Below are positions 43,001 through 58,000 of a stretch of 64,000 nucleotides of DNA, in pieces. The notes below the pieces were generated by a model. It searched no databases and had not been told where the DNA came from. It saw nothing but the letters and a program-made list of their open reading frames with translations. The number at the start of each line of letters is the position of its first letter. Positions within the stretch are counted from its first letter, which is position 1. This DNA is from Branchiostoma floridae (Eukaryota; Chordata; Leptocardii; Amphioxiformes; Branchiostomatidae): NCBI RefSeq assembly GCF_000003815.2, contig NC_049991.1, positions 8,054,976-8,118,975 of the forward strand. Reading direction: 5' to 3'. The position numbers were made by a program, and so were the translations under genes.

Positions 43001-46000
43001 GTTAATAAGAACATTTTTATACAGTCCATGTACATCGTCATGTACATTAACTTAAAACTAGTCTGTTTCACAGGGACTTCATTCACATTTTATATTATAT
43101 AGGTTATATCTTTTGGAAGATAACACTCTCCTGCCCAGATTAGCTAGTCTCCAAGCAGAGGTTGTGGTTAGGGATTTTAGTTAGTGACTAGGATTTCTTA
43201 CAGCTGCCTCCCTATCTTAAATCCTGGGTATGACCCCCGCCCCCTCCACAAAAAAAAACTTTCCTAGGAGAAGACAGTTTTGCTCCTTGTTTATGGCACT
43301 GTGGTTAGCTGTGTCAGCATGATAGCAGCTCATGACTGCTGTTCCATGTAAACAGATTGCATCACTGAAGGCCACATGTGTAATCTGAGAGTCCTTCCCT
43401 CAACCTCCCCATGTTGTTGTTGTTATCACAAATGAAAAACATTTCAACTGCTTTAAGCAAGACATTATCTTGCCTGTCCCCTTGAGGACAAGGTGACATG
43501 AACTCTGTGGCTGAACTGGTTTTCGTCATGCTTAATGCTGCATAATAGCGAGTAATGAACTGAGTCAACACATGCAGTATAGCTAGTCATACAAGGCTTG
43601 TAAACATGACAGGCCAAAGCATCTTATTTTCTCGGTTCCCAGACATTTTAGCAAAAAAATCAAGAGGAAAATAGTGCGCTGTGTGAAAAAGTAGCGCCTA
43701 TTAAACTATAATCAGATTATGTATTACTAGGTAGGTACATGTATATTGGATCATCATCTATATAGACTTTCCCTTTTCCTCAAGTAACTACATCTGTATG
43801 ATAACTTCCCCTTTTCTTCAAGTAACTGTCTGTATGATGTAGTATCATGTACATTTCACTAGACTCGTCATCTAACTTTAAATCTAAACCTAAACCAAAA
43901 AGTATTACACCATTTATCAGAAAACATGTGAAAGCTTGATAAGTACATGTGTAAGCACTTGGAACATCTCCGGAAGCACAAAGCCAAGTCCAATGGGAAG
44001 GTTATTTTCAACATTAAGGACAGGCAATCCTCCAAGTTGAAGCTGGAAGTATTGCCAGATGTGTTCATGTATCACAGGAAGTGTTGTGTGCCTTAACGGT
44101 GCACACCCCAGTTTATTTGGGGTCTCAAATCGAGGCTGCGCACCCTCAAGTCGAGAGGCCGTCTCTTCAAGAAAATGAATTTAAAGTAGAAAAGCCGTAT
44201 ATGGGAATGAAGGGTATCGCTCCAGCTTTAAGAACAGTCGGGTTTCAGTTTCTCTACTCTCTCTACTTTTCATAATTTCGGGGGAAGATAAGTTTTTTTC
44301 ACGTAAAAAAGGGTGCAAAAAAAGGGGACTTTTGACGTGGAAATAAACCCATCACCTATAGTTTAGTCATGAAAATGACTGATATTGTCGGAAAGAGAAT
44401 ACACCTAAGATTAATCAAGCAAAAAATAAAGAAAATCGTAACACTGAGATTTTTACAATAACCCGACGCGCGAGGCATAGCAACACGGCTCACAGAACGC
44501 ATATGGACGGGGAATCTGGGTAAACGGGCGAATCACTTCCAACGCGTATTAATACAAGGAAGTGACACTCGGGCCCAAAACCAATTTGCACCAAAAACAC
44601 ATCACTTCTTACGCTTTTTAGCCATGCCAGTATCAAATGCCACTTCGCAGCAGATTATGAGAAATTTGAACTCAAACACGGACCCTCGAGACCCTTTCGT
44701 CACATTTTTGTCGCGCACTATCTCGGACCCCTGTCGCGGAAGAATTGGTGTGTGCACCGTTAATGTTTCTGATCTCTGATGTACTTGTTTGTAAGATAAA
44801 GTTCAGAACTGTTGCATTTCTGAGTCAGTATCCTTGTCCTTTCTGAATATGACTTGTTATTTCCTGCCTTGTCCTTGTGTGTTTTCATCATCATTAGTCC
44901 TCTAATAAAAACAAAAAAAGAATACAATAGTTAACAACATGTAGGAAGGATGGTTTTATTATTTCATATATTCAGAAATAAATCTTCTATGAATGATCTT
45001 CTTCCAAACATTCAAAGGTATACGTCAATAACATTTGGTTTCAAAGCGATTTTGGGAGGCTTGAAACCTTTTTGGCGGGAGTACATGTAGTTCATTTAAA
45101 AGGTTACTTAGGCTGGGTTTTAAGAGATGTTGACATTGAAGTAGAACTTGGAGTGGAACTACTATCATCTGTGCTAAAAGGTTCCAGTAGCCTGAAATGA
45201 AGTTCAATAGATCTTGAGAGACAGGCAAGGCTATCAGCTACATGTAATGTAATAACATTTTTGGGAGATATTAAATGGGCTAGCTTAAGGGTATCAGTAT
45301 CAGTGCATGTGGCATAAATTAAATGCAGATGCAACAGTTACTGTATATTGATTTTCATCTAACTACTGCGTACGACATAAAAAAATAGTTGCGTTGGCTT
45401 TATTCAATTTGCAGGTTTCAAGGTAAGGTATCGCAATCCTTACACAATAAAGATCAGTCATCTGTTTTGTGTGTGTGTGTGTGTGTGTGTGCTGTATATC
45501 ATAATGCATATCTTACTGTATTATAATTTATAGAGTTGACTTTGAACTTGAGCTAGGCCTAAAGCACAGATGGAGCCAAAGCTTAACTCTCTTCCTTCAA
45601 CATCTGCATCTACTTAAGCTCCTGCCTTTGGCTTTGTTATCAGAAATTATTTGGGGAATGCATCTTGAGCAAAGCTGTGTTTTGTCTCTGTATGTGCAAG
45701 AACCTTTCTGTGAATACAAGTCGTCCTTGATATTTTACATCATGAAAAACAGAGGTTATGTTTTCAGCAGGTGTGTGTGTGTGTATGTCAGTCGTCAACA
45801 TGGTAACTCACCATAGCTTAGATGGACTTTCTCGATATTTTATATGTGGACTTGAAGAGACCTCAGCCTCAAAATGATTAGATTTCGGGACCCCTAGTGC
45901 CTTTTTATAGTACTGCAGTGGAACGGAGGGTTTTGATATCATTCTCATTTTCTAGACATTGAGTTATGGTCACAATTTTTGGGTGGTAACTTGTGCTTTG

Positions 46001-49000
46001 GGTTCAGCCTACTACAATGTACTTCATATGTTTAGTAAAAAATATACACATGTATGTATAATCATCACACCAAGAGACGATAATATTGATGTATTTTTTC
46101 CAATAATCATAGAATGAGCATCAATGTTTCTTTCAATATTTGTCCTTTCAGAAAGACAAAGCCAACAAGAATTTATGACAGTTCTTTGAAATTTCTTTTA
46201 ATGGAGTTGTTCCGAATTTATAACTTCATATTATTCTAATAATAGCTGCATTCAACAGTTTCTTGTAGATTACAATTTCCAACTCTCACCAAAACAGATC
46301 AGCAAATGGAAATGGTGGAAACTTTACAATGGGAAATGGAGGAAACGTGCAGGTGCCTGTACGACAGAAGGCCAATGATGAGGAGTCTATTATGTAGTGA
46401 AACTTTACGTTGCATTTACATGTTGTGTTGTACCCTTTTTATTTTTTTAAGTTTTAAAATTTTTTTCTTATTTCTTTTTCTTCTCTAAATTTTTTAGCTG
46501 TTTTTCTTTTAGTAAATCATTGCTTAGTTTATTACTGTCTTAATCATACAATGAAATATACCCTTTACTTCATTACAGACATAAGCATAAAAAACATCAC
46601 CACTCCAAAACTATCAAAAAAAGCAAGGAAAAAAAGCTGCCTGCACCAACTTACAAAAGGTATTTTCTATAGAAATGGGTGAAAAAAATCAATAACATTA
46701 TTGCAAGATCATGCCCAAACTGCCAAAGGCTTCTTGCAAACATGTACTAAAGCAGTGGTATACAGATTGTATACTTTAACAAAGAATGAAAATTATTGTA
46801 TAGATGAATTAAAAGGGAACTGACACCTGTTCTAAATCTGTTTCAACTTGATCTAATACATGTATGGTGAAATAAAGGGTTTGGTGAAATAAAGTAGTGC
46901 ATGCAATTCTTATGGAGGGTAAGGTGATACCGTACTAAAGCCTATGAAAAGCCTTTGCTTTCATTTCTTCAGAAAAAAATAAGTGTATTTTGTGTCTTGC
47001 TGAAAGTGATTTTTTCTTCTCTTTCTCTTCCATAGTGAGGAAGTGCTTCATGAAAAGAAGCCCTGGCGTCTGTTGCAGTTCGGCATCACCAGGTACTCTC
47101 TGTATGCGAGAAACGACCCCAATGTGGAAGAAGTGCTGAAAGCCATACGCACCCAGGAGGTGACATATGTCGGTATGTATCCGTATCTAGAGCAACTATA
47201 GCTTCTATTTTGTTCCAGCCGTATTTGTACTCTATAGAGTTTTAACTTTATATGACATCTCAGCATGCTGGTTGTATGAACCTATAGCTTTATGTAACTG
47301 TATAATGACGTACAAATTGAGTTTCCAGTTTGAATATGACAGAATGCTAATGCTTAATGGATACGTCAGGACAGGTTCTAAGTGCTAAATGGCAAGTACA
47401 TGTACCAATGTGATGGTCATTATCTCACAAGACGCACTACAGGAGGTTGACCCTGACTCTACAAAGACTGCTAAGTCTAGAGCTTACATGTAGCACATGT
47501 ATTACGTACCAATGTACTGTATCATTATCTCACATGATGGTTGACCCTGACTCTACAAAGACTGCTAAGTCTAGAGCTTACATGTGGCACAAGTATTACG
47601 TACCAATGTACTGTATCATTATCTCACATGATGTCATACAGGTTGTTGACCCTGACTCTACAAAGACTGCTAAGTCTAGGGCTTACATGTACATGTAGCA
47701 CATGTATTACGTACTAATGTACTGTATCATTATCTCACATGATGGTTGACCCTGACTCTACAAAGACTGCTAAGTCTAGAGCTTACATGTGGCACAAGTA
47801 TTACGTACCAATGTACTGTATCATTATCTCACATGATGTCATACAGGTTGTTGACCCTGACTCTACAAAGACTGCTAAGTCTAGGGCTTACATGTACATG
47901 TAGCACATGTATTACGTACTAATGTACTGTATCATTATCTCACATGATGGTTGACCCTGACTCTACAAAGACTGCTAAGTCTAGAGCTTACATGTGGCAC
48001 AAGTATTACGTACCAATGTACTGTATCATTATCTCACATGATGTCATACAGGTTGTTGACCCTGACTCTACAAAGACTGCTAAGTCTACAGCTTACATGT
48101 AGCACATTAAGTATCACGTGTACTGATTCTTTAGGAATGTGCCGGCTCCCCTTCTTATAATCATGTACATTCAAGGCCTACCTTTTGACTTTTAAGACAA
48201 TATTGTTAGCTTCATACAATAATAGCCAGAGGGAAGATTGCAAGCAGCTTTTCAGCATCTCTTAATCTTATTGATAAGTAGGGTTTGACAAGTTTTCTAG
48301 AATTCACTTGACTGTCCTTTCGGGAAAGCACAGAAAACATTTTACTTGCCTGAACCAATTTTTCACTTCCCCAAAATTCAAATGTCGTTTTTATATGCAT
48401 TATTACTTCCAGAAATCAAATTATTGCCTCCATTTTTCTATGATTGCTTGATGTTATAACTGTAAAAAAAGTAAGAAGTATATTAAAATCTCACTCAGTG
48501 GAAAAATCTTACTTCCTCGATCAGGCAAGTGGCATAGGTCATGCACTTGCCTGATCAGCACTTACACTTGCCCTGTACAATAGGGCTAGTGGACTTGTCG
48601 AACCCTGGATAAATCAGGTCAGACTCTTAATGCTAAATGGCAAGTACACGTACCAATTTACTGTACCATTATCTCACAAGACGCCCCATAGGATGTTGAC
48701 CCTCACTCTACAAAGACTGCTAAGTCTACAGCTTATATGAAGGACAAGTATTACGTAATAAAAAACCATTTCTTTAGGAATGTGCCGGCTCCCCATCTTA
48801 TAATCATGTACATTTAAGGCCTGCCATTTGACATTAAACTTTTAAAGACAATGTAGTAAGCTTGATACAATAATAGCCAGAGGGAAGATTGCAAGCAGCT
48901 TTGCAGCATCTCCCCTGATCTACAAAGAGGCGTGCATTATGACGTGCACTCAGACATCAAGATTGCCTGCCGCCAACGCTAATGACAAACCTCCCTTCAC

Positions 49001-52000
49001 TCCAAATCAGTAGTCTCCCCACCTCCGCTCAGGATCCTATTACCTGCAGATGAGATAAGATACATGCCGACATCACTCTAGGGTCACTCAAATAAGCATT
49101 TTAATGGCTTTACCATGATCATGAGTTAGTGACAGCTTAGAGCTTAAGCTCAAGGGATAAGATTGTGCAATAGTATTATGATATATCAAACATTTTATAC
49201 AAGACATAAGGGGACAGGTTCATTTTAGAAGTATGGAAACTTAATGCTTCAGATACAAAATAATGGGCATTTTGGAAATGGGTCTAAACTTCGAATTCAG
49301 AATCATCTTAAGTGTTGTAAAAATGCCGTTAAATAACATTTATTTAACTTTGCAGTAAATAGAAATTGTAGACTAAGTAGTGTACAGCCACGTACTGTAC
49401 ACTAATGAAAACTTTGATGATTTTAACTTTGTGATGAAGCACTCACAGCAAAGATTGGAATCAAAAGACCATCGCAAAAATCTCAAGAACTACAGTACAT
49501 GTACATGTTGGGTTTCCATACCTTCCTAATCTGTTTTTTTGTGTCATATATATAACAATGCCAATCCATGTATTCATTTATTCACATGTTAAGGTAATCT
49601 AATTGGTGTAAAGTAATCTAATTGGTGCCCATAATCATCCTCTTATCCAGAGAGTTTGTACTTTATTTTTATGTGACAAAAAAATGCATGTAGATTATGC
49701 CACAGAAGGTGCCAAGACAAATAATCCACTTTGCTAATGACCGAATGCCTCTACCTAACTAAAGTGGGACAGATGTACTTTAATTNNNNNNNNNNNNNNN
49801 NNNNNNNNNNNNNNNNNNNNNNNNNNNNNNNNNNNNNNNNNNNNNNNNNNNNNNNNNNNNNNNNNNNNNNNNNNNNNNNNNNNNNNNNNNNNNNNNNNNN
49901 NNNNNNNNNNNNNNNNNNNNNNNNNNNNNNNNNNNNNNNNNNNNNNNNNNNNNNNNNNNNNNNNNNNNNNNNNNNNNNNNNNNNNNNNNNNNNNNNNNNN
50001 NNNNNNNNNNNNNNNNNNNNNNNNNNNNNNNNNNNNNNNNNNNNNNNNNNNNNNNNNNNNNNNNNNNNNNNNNNNNNNNNNNNNNNNNNNNNNNNNNNNN
50101 NNNNNNNNNNNNNNNNNNNNNNNNNCCAATGCTGTTCCGGAGTATTACAGCGGACAATCTGGTTGCATTTTATCCAAGAAGCGTTGCATTGCATGCATGT
50201 AGGTATCAAATCCAAGCCATGTCGTTTTGGAGGTGACAACGTTCATCACATGCTAGAATGGGTTTTATGACCTCATCATTGATCATATTAAGGACTCTCG
50301 CTGCAATAGATAGAGGTTCAAGGTTAATTCGTCCCAAGGGCCGCGTGCCGTCCTAGTTACATGTAATGCATACCTCTGGTAGATAACCCAATTGTTCCAA
50401 TGCAATGAGTTTTTCTACTGATAGGATAGAAGGCCCTTCTGTTCCAGGGAAAGCTCCAGATGAAATTGTTTCGCATGTCTAGGCTATGGTCTAAAGCTCT
50501 GCAAAATGGAGTCTGCAGTTGGCAAATTGGCAATCTAGCTTCTGAAAGCTAGCCAGGTTTGATTTTCATCTGTCATGCCCTGGTTGCTACGCTCAAGAAA
50601 TACAGATGAAAGGCAGTTCGAAGTACAGCATGTTTCATTTGAGCATATCAAAACATGTTTTTGGTGGCCTCTGTTGGTATTTCTGGGCTACCACTAGCTT
50701 TCACCAGATTACGACATACAAAACACAGCTGCCGGAGAAGGTTACACATGCACTGTATACACACACGTGTACAAAATGTAAATTCTACTGGATACTCTCT
50801 GGTAAAGTGGAAACACATGCTGTTCTCTTGGACTTCTTTCAAAACTGCTGATACTGTAGTGCAAGAAACAGCAATAATTGTAGTTCCTACCATCTTCTAA
50901 GACAGTACATGTAAATTTGGGTGGAAGTGCAAAATGTAGAAGTTCAGCCAAAAGTTAAACTAGACAAGTTTGGCTGTCAAGACTAGACAGATGTACACCT
51001 AAGGCAGAAAAACCCCTTTTCCCTGTGTGGGATAAAATTCCCTATCATAAAGTGACTTCCTTGACTTGTGCACATTTTAGAGCTTGTGATATACAGTCAC
51101 GGACACCTATATTATCTACGCCTGAGGTAGTTTGGGTGTTATACTGTAGAATGATATATTAATGTTATCAGGCTTTTAATGTTGCAGTGGCAATGAAAAA
51201 CCGCTTTTGCATTGTATTCAATTTTGTGGCTGAAACTTTTACTGTAATACAGAAACATATAATATATTGATATATATTCATGGTGTCAGCAATATACTGC
51301 ACATGTAAAACCACCGCTACTATTTTGAGATTTACAGTATAGCATCCTGAGTGGCTGTCGTTAGAATTGTGAAGTAGAATTGTCATCTACGATACATTAT
51401 GGATAGTGGGAAGTTCAATAATTCCAAACCCATTTGTAATCCAGAAGTGTGTTTGACTGGCACTTGTGTGTTATGGACTGCAACTTTTTCTATAGTCCGT
51501 AATAAATCACTGATATTTATCATATTATACAAATACACCTGTGGGATAATTTTAGAGGCAGATTCCTGCTTGTACATCCTATTGACGTCAGGTGAGTGTA
51601 AACACCCTGCTGTTATGTCTGAAGATATCAGATTTGATGGTATCTCCCGAACAGGTATGAAAACAGATCCTGAGGGAGTGTGAAATGCTTTTATTACTCT
51701 TCCTCTATTGCTTTAACCTTAAGTGATGTTACGGTTCGCAGACTTATCTGATGGTAGGAGGCTCAGTATGACGCCTAGATGTGCAATCCCGGTGCGAAAT
51801 AAAAACTGGGCACGCTATTTAACTGTGGCAACATTCCCATTACACTATAGTAAAGTGTGTACCTTATGGGATTTTAGAGTGCTGCAGAACTGATGTTATG
51901 TGTGAAATTTGAAGGAGATTTGTTGGGTAATGGTACCTGTAGCTGATAATGGACATCAGAACACTCCATCTACAGTATATAATGCTTATTCGCATCTACA

Positions 52001-55000
52001 ATGTACACATGTACATGTACAATGTATATGTGCATACATGTATTTACCCCATGAAATACATTTGTATAGAACCTGATTTTTATACAGATAAGAGATGACT
52101 GCAAAGTAAAGCGATTGCATTATCTCCATGTAAGACATGAGTCTTTGGCCTGTTTGTGCCTGTGTGTGTGTGTGTTTGTCTAACTTTGTATCAAATGTAC
52201 CCAGCACAATATTTTGATCTGATGGATTACAATGATATGTTGTAGGTGGGTAGATGTTGTGTATGGGAAGGTCAAGGTCTTTTTAAGTCACCTTGGGGTT
52301 AATCTTGGAACTGCAGCATTATCATTTAACATTGTTTTTTTTTTAATCTTTTTTCCTGGACCTGTTGTATGTGTGTGGTCTTTTTCGATTTTTTAAAGGC
52401 TATCGCTGAAAGTAGAAATACATAGAAAAATGTAATTTAGATTCCGGGCAATTGAAAAGTTGGTTTGGGAAGTACACTTTTTTCTGTACTTGCCCAATAA
52501 GACAAGCAAATTCTGGTAAACTTGTTAAACCCTCAGAGATAGCTTTTGATAAAGGGTCAAAGTGGTGTAGGTTTGGACCCCCTAGCAGCTTGCTCTTGAA
52601 CTTCAGGCTGGGGAGTTGTTGAAATTTTTTATTTTCACACTAAGGGACTTAATTTTGCAAGAGAAGGGAAATCAAATAAAATAACTAAATTAAATGTAAA
52701 TTGAAAATGAATTTTGCAGCATCATGAATTTGTGGTTGAGAACCAACCAAAAAGATTAAGACCACCACAATAGTTCAAGGTTTTTCAAATTGCCCTTCTG
52801 ACATCATTTAGAAACATGTATCAGAAGGAAATGTCTGTATATTCCCCAGAAGTACAATGTACTCACACGCTCAAAATCATTTCACCTGGTAAATTATACC
52901 TCATTTAGATGTAACCTTGATACCTGAGGTGAATTACTGAATGATGGCTTTCCTCCTCAGAGATTATCTCATCCCTAGATGGCTGACATCCTGTGAGCCA
53001 GATTATAGTCTAGATTAAAGTGAAGGTGTGAAACCTTGGCAAGTGTGTGACCTTTGGTGTGCCGTACATTTATTCTCCTCCTTTCTGCGTCACAAAACTG
53101 GGTGCATTCTGCCCAGGGTATACTTTTTATAAGATGCATGGAGAGCAGAGGAATATAGTACTATTAGTAGGATAGTAGAATAAAGTAGGATATAATGAAT
53201 TTTCACAATTCTTGTATTTTTTACATGCAAAGTGTACATCACAACTCAAGGCTTGCTTCATATTAGTAAAATATTTAATGTAATTTTGTTTTCTGAAGAT
53301 TCATCAGATTTTTCTAAAAAAAATGTTCAATTTCTATGTTTCACTTAATAAGTTGATACATAACCTTGGTAAAATTTTGTACATAGTTCCTTAACAATAA
53401 CATGATTAGATTTTACTATAATATGTAATCATTCATGACTCCATAATTTGATTTTTCAAACTTAAACAACCGGAACCATGAAGCATTAAAATTAGGATTA
53501 AATGTGCAATGGCCTAAGGATTTTAAAATTGTTTCTTTCTCTACAAAATGACGGATTCACAGAAAGATAGAATTTAATGATAGATTCATAATCATACATG
53601 TACATTGTAATTGCAGTTCCAACCACTACCAGACAATTTGCAAACTTAAATTTCGCCATGTAGCCACTCAGTAAAGCATGTCATTTTCGTTGGCACAGTA
53701 ATTAAAATTCCCCCCACCAGTGCCCAATTACAATGTCTGACTCGTATGGAAAGTAGCCAGACAGCAACGGTTTATCCCGAGTTAACCATGCATGAGTGTC
53801 TTCCACACCAGTCTTAAGTCTGAAATACACAATGTATGCAAGACAGCAATTACTTAAGCAACGTAATAGATCTTGTAAACAGTCAATGACTGAGACAAGG
53901 TAGTAGATGCTATTTGAAATGTCTGGCTGATCCAATTGCATGAGTAACTGTTGTCATGCGAATCTAAATATCGCCTGGAAGTCTAGCCTTCATCGACACT
54001 CTTGAGACATATTTTTAATTGCATTCTACATCATAGTACATGTAAAGGGTGAATGGATTAGAGACAGATCCTTATCTACATAATCAAAGAAGTCTTTTTC
54101 GTTACTAAGTACAACATTTGTTTTTCCGATCATCTGTAGGTGGTCGTTGACCTTATTTGACTGCATTTTCCCCTGATAACGTTGAAAAATTGATTCTTTG
54201 CCTCCCATCCAATTACTGTGTGAAGAGAGCTGTTTCTAATGAATACCGGTGGGAATGGCGTATGGCCCTCTTCTCCAGCCAAATTCCAAATGAAGTTCTA
54301 AACCTCCTATAGATTTTGTGAACAAACTGTGCGTAAATGGCTCAGTTGGTGAAATGTTGGCTCTCTGCCCAGCAACTAGCCCTAATCCTCTGTACCTTTT
54401 CTGGGTGGTTGAGCTTGCAGTTACATGTATTTTACCACGTCTTTTGGCTGGTTGATCACGTTTCACTCTAAATGGTGTAACCATATTCGTGACTGGAGAA
54501 AATTTGTTCTTCCTTTGGCAATCTTTCTCAGACCAATGATAAGATCAATCAGTCATTCAGATGATTGAGCTTGTTACATTGTATTTTACTATGTGATATG
54601 TCACCAATAGCCTTTAGTTTTTTTAAGATGGGAAAAAATTTGTTCTTCCTCTGGCAATCTCTCTCAGACCAATGATAAGATCAATCAATCAATCACTGAC
54701 AATCATTCCTATGATTGAGCTTGCAGGTACAGATATTTTACCATGTGACATGTCACCAATAGCCTGATGTTCCTGATGGGAAAAATTTGTTCTTGAAGGT
54801 CATCCTCTGGCAATCTCTCTCGGACCTGTGACAGACCAATGATAAGTTCAATCAATCATTCCTATGATTGAGCGAGGTACACATATTTTACTATATGACA
54901 TGTCACCAATAGCCTAGTGTTCATGATGCGATAAAATTTGTTCTTCCTCTGGCAATCTGTCACTCAATCTCAGATGTCTAGCAGATAACTGATAAGGTGA

Positions 55001-58000
55001 ATCAATCAGTCACTCATTAATCAAATAATCATCCACAGTGAGCTTGTTATTTGGTTGGTAGACAATGATTCACTCTCAAAATGGTCTTCATGACTCTAGA
55101 AAATTTGATATTCCACTGGCAATCTATCTGTGACAGACAAGTCATAAGATCAATTGATAAATCAATCAGTCAATCATCCACATTGAGCTTGCAGATATCT
55201 TTTCATGAAGGTCTACACTTCCATTTAGCATTTTGAGCTATTTCAATTCACCATTAATCATTGCCAGCCCACTCTAATTCAACATTGAATGTTATCTGTA
55301 TATTATTCATAAAGTGTTATTAGATGTTTTCATGCTAAGTTACACATTACATTGTATTTATTATCCTGAATTTATCATTAACTGTTATTGAGACATTCTT
55401 CATGACAAGTAGACCAGCAGAAACAACGTCTGGACATCATACTCCTGAACACTCTGGGGACAAGACGACCACGCCTCATAAAGAATCAGCTTTGACGCAA
55501 ACGTTCCACTGTTACATGTACATGTGGGTGATTGAGTCCTGCAGATTATGCATCTCGAAGCTTTCAAATTTACCATTAAGTGTTGTCGGCCTCTCTGAAT
55601 TTACTGTTACAGGCACAATTTACTGTTAAGCGTTGCCAGGATCCCCCCATGCAGAACCTCTACCAAGGCATGTCTTTTTGCGTTGATAATGTTTCACTCT
55701 AAATGGTATAGCCTTATTCATGGCTGAAGAAATCTCTCTCTTTCAGACATGTTGCAGAGCAACTTGATAAGATCAACCAACCAATCAACCACAGGCTCAA
55801 CAAAACTGCTGATGCATAATGTGTTGTAGATGTCTCTTTCCAGGATGTACTATTTTCAGCACAGGCCCTGGCCTGCTGTAAGATGATAAAATCTTAACTG
55901 TTGAACGTCATCCGCAGATGCAACATTATGAATTATGATCTCCAGTGGTCATAATTCGACTCATGAAATCCTGTATTTTGAAACTACGTAAATCACATTT
56001 GCAGTGGTTTTATTGTNNNNNNNNNNNNNNNNNNNNNNNNNNNNNNNNNNNNNNNNNNNNNNNNNNNNNNNNNNNNNNNNNNNNNNNNNNNNNNNNNNNN
56101 NNNNNNNNNNNNNNNNNNNNNNNNNNNNNNNNNNNNNNNNNNNNNNNNNNNNNNNNNNNNNNNNNNNNNNNNNNNNNNNNNNNNNNNNNNNNNNNNNNNN
56201 NNNNNNNNNNNNNNNNNNNNNNNNNNNNNNNNNNNNNNNNTTAACTTATGTATCTGAAGAAATACAATCTTGAATTATCATTATGTGTAGTTGATAACAT
56301 TGAACTATTATAATAGTATAGGGTACTAAAATTATGTAGAATGTGTTAACATTGCAATCGTCCCATTCTTGAATGATGCTTCATCATACATGTATTTTCC
56401 TTACAACAATGTACATGAAGTACAAATGTACCACCTGCCCAACAAGTAGATTTGGTACCAGGAAATACGGTTTTGACAGAATTAATTATTCATACAATAA
56501 GAAATACTCATGCCATAAAAAAGGACCAGAAGGGCAGACATGAATTTTTCATTTGCTTCCACGATCAATTTGTTATGAGAAATGCAATTTTGAGCTTTTA
56601 AAAGGCCTGTAAATTGTTATTTAGGGTATCATTAGGTTCAACTATCAAGGCTAACAAAGGTGTATGACCGTGCGAATGTTCATGACTAGGGGTGGGTACC
56701 GGAACGGTGTACTGGTACAAAACCATTTTTTCTTCTTGTTGGACCGGTCCAGAAAAAATGGACTTGAAAAAAATCAGTAGACCGGATGTTCGACCGATTT
56801 GAAAATGAACACATGAGAATCCTTTGTTACAGTTGCAAAATGGACCATTCTTTTGAGTATTGTCAATTCACAAGTTTTCACAGATAATTAGGTCCAGGTT
56901 CAGGTCCGGACCTGGACCTGATCCTCTGGACTTGGACTGTACCTGGACCTGAATTTTCTATACCGGTACCCACCCCAATTCATGACTGTTGATGTTGTGT
57001 ACATGTACAGGCCTGGGGTAACTGTGCGAACATACATGTACCTTTTGTACTCTGTATTGTAAAGCTGGCTTTATAGTAAATGTGGCGAGTCATTAAGCTT
57101 GACAGTGTAGGATAAATGAATATCACAAACAAAAATTTACCATTCAGGGCTCGAAATTCATTTTTGGGATTAGGTGCACTGGTGCACCAGGCTTAAAAAA
57201 ATGGGTGCACCCAAAATAATTGTGTGCACCACTTGAATTTAAGTAGAATGTCAGAAAAACCTAATAACAAAACTTAGTTACATGCTATCAAATTCTTAAA
57301 TAAGTACCATGACATACATTTTTATTATCTTTCTAACACTTAGATGTCAAGAATATGAATCTTTGATGTATACTAGTATTATACTTTGATATCTTTACCT
57401 ACATAAACCCAAGAAAATGTGCACCCACAGAAAATAATTGGGTGCACAGCTCCAATTTTGGGTGCACCTGGGTGCACATGCACCCAGTATTTCGAGCCCT
57501 GCCATTAAAAATATAAAGACCCTGCATGTACACGTATTATTACTGTTCACATTTCATTCACATTTAAGATTTTGGTGAGGGTTGGTCATCTTACATGTAC
57601 ATGTATCACTTTGACTGTGCATATTAAACCTATAGAGAGGAAAATAGGTTGGAAAAATGGGTGACTCATTATGCAGAATCTGCGAATCTGTGCACACAGG
57701 CACAACTCTTACTGAAGTCATGTTACAAAAGGGTTTGGCTGTACATCTAGAACATATTTATACATGTAATCCTATGTAAAATTATGTACAGTATTCAACG
57801 TTATGTACATGTACCAATCTGTTATCTGTATACTGTGCTGTATACCGGTACATGTATGTAAAAAGATTATTTCCTGTCTTGTTTGTACAGAAATGAAGCC
57901 AGGAGGGACCCAGCTGAAACTGTTCATGGAGTTTGAAGACACCAGCATTGGCCTCTTCAAGCCATGGAGGTAAATGCTTATTATACTATACAGTCATGTA

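Larger units (their letters stand above)
37068..46297 (+). other. fam20 intron 1
   Basis: This 9.2-kb intron carries GT microsatellites, a dispersed repeat, a 5S-type SINE and several non-autonomous DNA elements, listed separately. Elsewhere it is AT-rich without a recognised feature. Confidence 0.6.
47173..57890 (+). other. fam20 intron 4
   Basis: This 10.7-kb intron contains a minisatellite, MITEs, two assembly gaps (49786-50125 and 56017-56240) and a degenerate tandem repeat, listed separately. Between about 49000 and 54400 nothing beyond a MITE remnant at 52440-52540 and scattered TACATGTA motifs is recognised. Confidence 0.6.

Noticed and set aside
47447-48115. CRISPR array, because of regular repeats
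   Set aside because: The repeats are contiguous monomers of about 100 bp without unique spacers, in an animal intron: a minisatellite.
49731-50270. Long open frames over the N runs (also at 55945-56273)
   Set aside because: They exist only because N codons carry no stops.
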